Positions 7,963 to 8,693 of a DNA stretch of 8,693 nt are shown here, in pieces. Each line of letters opens with the position of its first letter. Position 1 is the stretch's first letter. Location of the stretch: the NCBI GenBank assembly GCA_016200385.1, contig JACQEV010000130.1, positions 1 through 8,693 of the forward strand, given 5' to 3'. The stretch is from Candidatus Methylomirabilota bacterium. Lineage in GTDB: Bacteria; Methylomirabilota; Methylomirabilia; Methylomirabilales; Methylomirabilaceae. A model generated the notes under the pieces. It searched no databases, was not told where the DNA came from, and saw only the letters and a program-made list of their open reading frames with translations. The position numbers and the translations under genes were made by a program.

Positions 7963-8693
7963 TCCTGATTGATTGTAATAACCTGTGTTCGTTGATCAAT
8001 GTCAACGATCCTTCCCCCGTGCCAAAGAATTCGATCAAAGGAGAAAACGCGATTTTTACCAAGAGACTTAGCTGTATACATTGCTATGTCAGCCTTCTCT
8101 CGTAATTTTTTCTCTTCAGCACGCAGCACATCAACAGGAGGTGGAAGCTCCCCAATCCCAATCTTTTTAAGCTCCGAGCTGTCAAGAGTAGCCACGCCGA
8201 TGCTTGCGGTAACTAATGAATACCTTTCCCAGTTGACTCTCGTTGGCTTGGAACTGAAATAGGTCTCCATCTCCTTTCTACTCGCGAGTGCTTTTCTGAG
8301 GTCCTCTGCAACCAAGGCGGCCTGCGCATTTGAATATCCGGCAAGAATGATAGCAAATTCTTCGCCACCTAATCGACCAACCTCTATCTTCTCAATCAGC
8401 TCCGGAAGACTTTCTTCTTTGAACCTCTTAAGAATTGAAGCAACATATCGTAAAACCTCATCTCCCGTTTCGTGACCCTGCTCATCATTAAAGCGCTTGA
8501 AATTATCGATGTCGAGTATTATGTATGACAGATCTAGGCTTTCCCCAGTTCCAGCAATCTCTTGCTCACTAGCTTTTTCGAAAGATGCTGCTGCAACTAA
8601 GAACAACTTATCGATGAGGCCTCTAATTGCTCGCATTGTAGCATTCTTGAGGTGTTCCTGATTTGCTATCCCCGTCATTAGATCTATGTCCGC
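7896..8693 (-). CDS. GGDEF diguanylate cyclase (5' end outside window; 3' end probably frameshifted)
   Basis: The frame is open from the window edge to the stop at 7896-7898. A Met at 8678 lies inside the family opening motif (DIDLMTGIANQEHL, matching DxLTGLxNRxxL) and has no ribosome site, so the true start lies upstream of the window. The domain should make c-di-GMP from two GTP. Counting from that Met, the metal aspartate is D56 in ILDIDNFKRFND, the signature RLGGEEF is at 102-108, SIGVA at 159-163 and ADIAMYTAKSLGKNRV at 196-211. No RxxD inhibitory site precedes the signature. Two insertions make the domain longer than usual: before the first aspartate (about 30-50) and after SIGVA (about 165-192). 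After residue 211 comes the start of a beta-type domain (GGRIVDIDQRTQVITINQ). The last 22 residues look like out-of-frame translation: the sensible continuation is in the overlapping frame that begins at 7962. Confidence 0.88.
   Translation of the reverse strand, partial: ADIDLMTGIANQEHLKNATMRAIRGLIDKLFLVAAASFEKASEQEIAGTGESLDLSYIILDIDNFKRFNDEQGHETGDEVLRYVASILKRFKEESLPELIEKIEVGRLGGEEFAIILAGYSNAQAALVAEDLRKALASRKEMETYFSSKPTRVNWERYSLVTASIGVATLDSSELKKIGIGELPPPVDVLRAEEKKLREKADIAMYTAKSLGKNRVFSFDRILWHGGRIVDIDQRTQVITINQECCSFLIARNITERLRYFSLGL
7966..7975 (-). other. CAAT tandem at the probable frameshift
   Basis: On the minus strand 7975-7966 reads CAATCAATCA. The upstream GGDEF frame is sensible up to ITIN, and the downstream frame is sensible from QSGMLF. 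Adding one CAAT unit would join them as ITINQSGMLFVSYSE without a stop. The tract is short (two full copies), so an assembly error, an old mutation or strand slippage are all possible. Confidence 0.5.

Overview
The window suggests a bacterial chromosome from a GC-rich, probably Gram-negative-type lineage. The left two thirds is GC-rich (hand-counted 60-base lines in dnaE and the deacylase gene give 62-72% GC) and carries the dnaE-accA pair known from proteobacteria and many other bacteria. Telomere-like heptamer repeats and a short palindromic repeat lie between genes. NC10, Nitrospirota, Rokubacteria or Deltaproteobacteria-like groups would fit, but the sequence does not fix the taxon.

Layout: (1) 1-838, plus strand: the C-terminal end of a class III adenylate/guanylate cyclase, then a stand-alone receiver protein. 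(2) 839-1000: a short spacer between convergent transcription units. (3) 1001-5420, minus strand: dnaE (replicative DNA polymerase III alpha, with a complete PHP metal site) followed 16 bases later by accA (acetyl-CoA carboxylase carboxyltransferase alpha). This is the conserved core. (4) 5421-5535: a gap almost filled by ten heptamers of the type AGGGTAW, four in one orientation and six in the other. They form a long inverted repeat, and one arm is a G-quadruplex candidate. (5) 5536-5991, minus strand: a YbaK/ProX-type aminoacyl-tRNA deacylase. (6) 5992-6447: a gap without a convincing gene, holding a compact palindromic repeat. (7) 6448-8693, minus strand: clearly more AT-rich DNA (lines of 38-42% GC) with two overlapping frames. 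These look like one long signalling protein broken by a frameshift: an intact GGDEF diguanylate cyclase domain, a small beta-type domain split at the break, a degenerate GGDEF domain and a TPR array.

How the parts relate: dnaE and accA couple replication and fatty-acid synthesis genes in one transcription unit, possibly read through from the deacylase gene. The left and right ends are both cyclic-nucleotide signalling genes (cAMP/cGMP type and c-di-GMP type) but differ in strand and base composition, so nothing visible links them. The most interesting points are the split GGDEF-GGDEF*-TPR protein, whose break lies on a CAAT tandem, and the heptamer array in front of dnaE.
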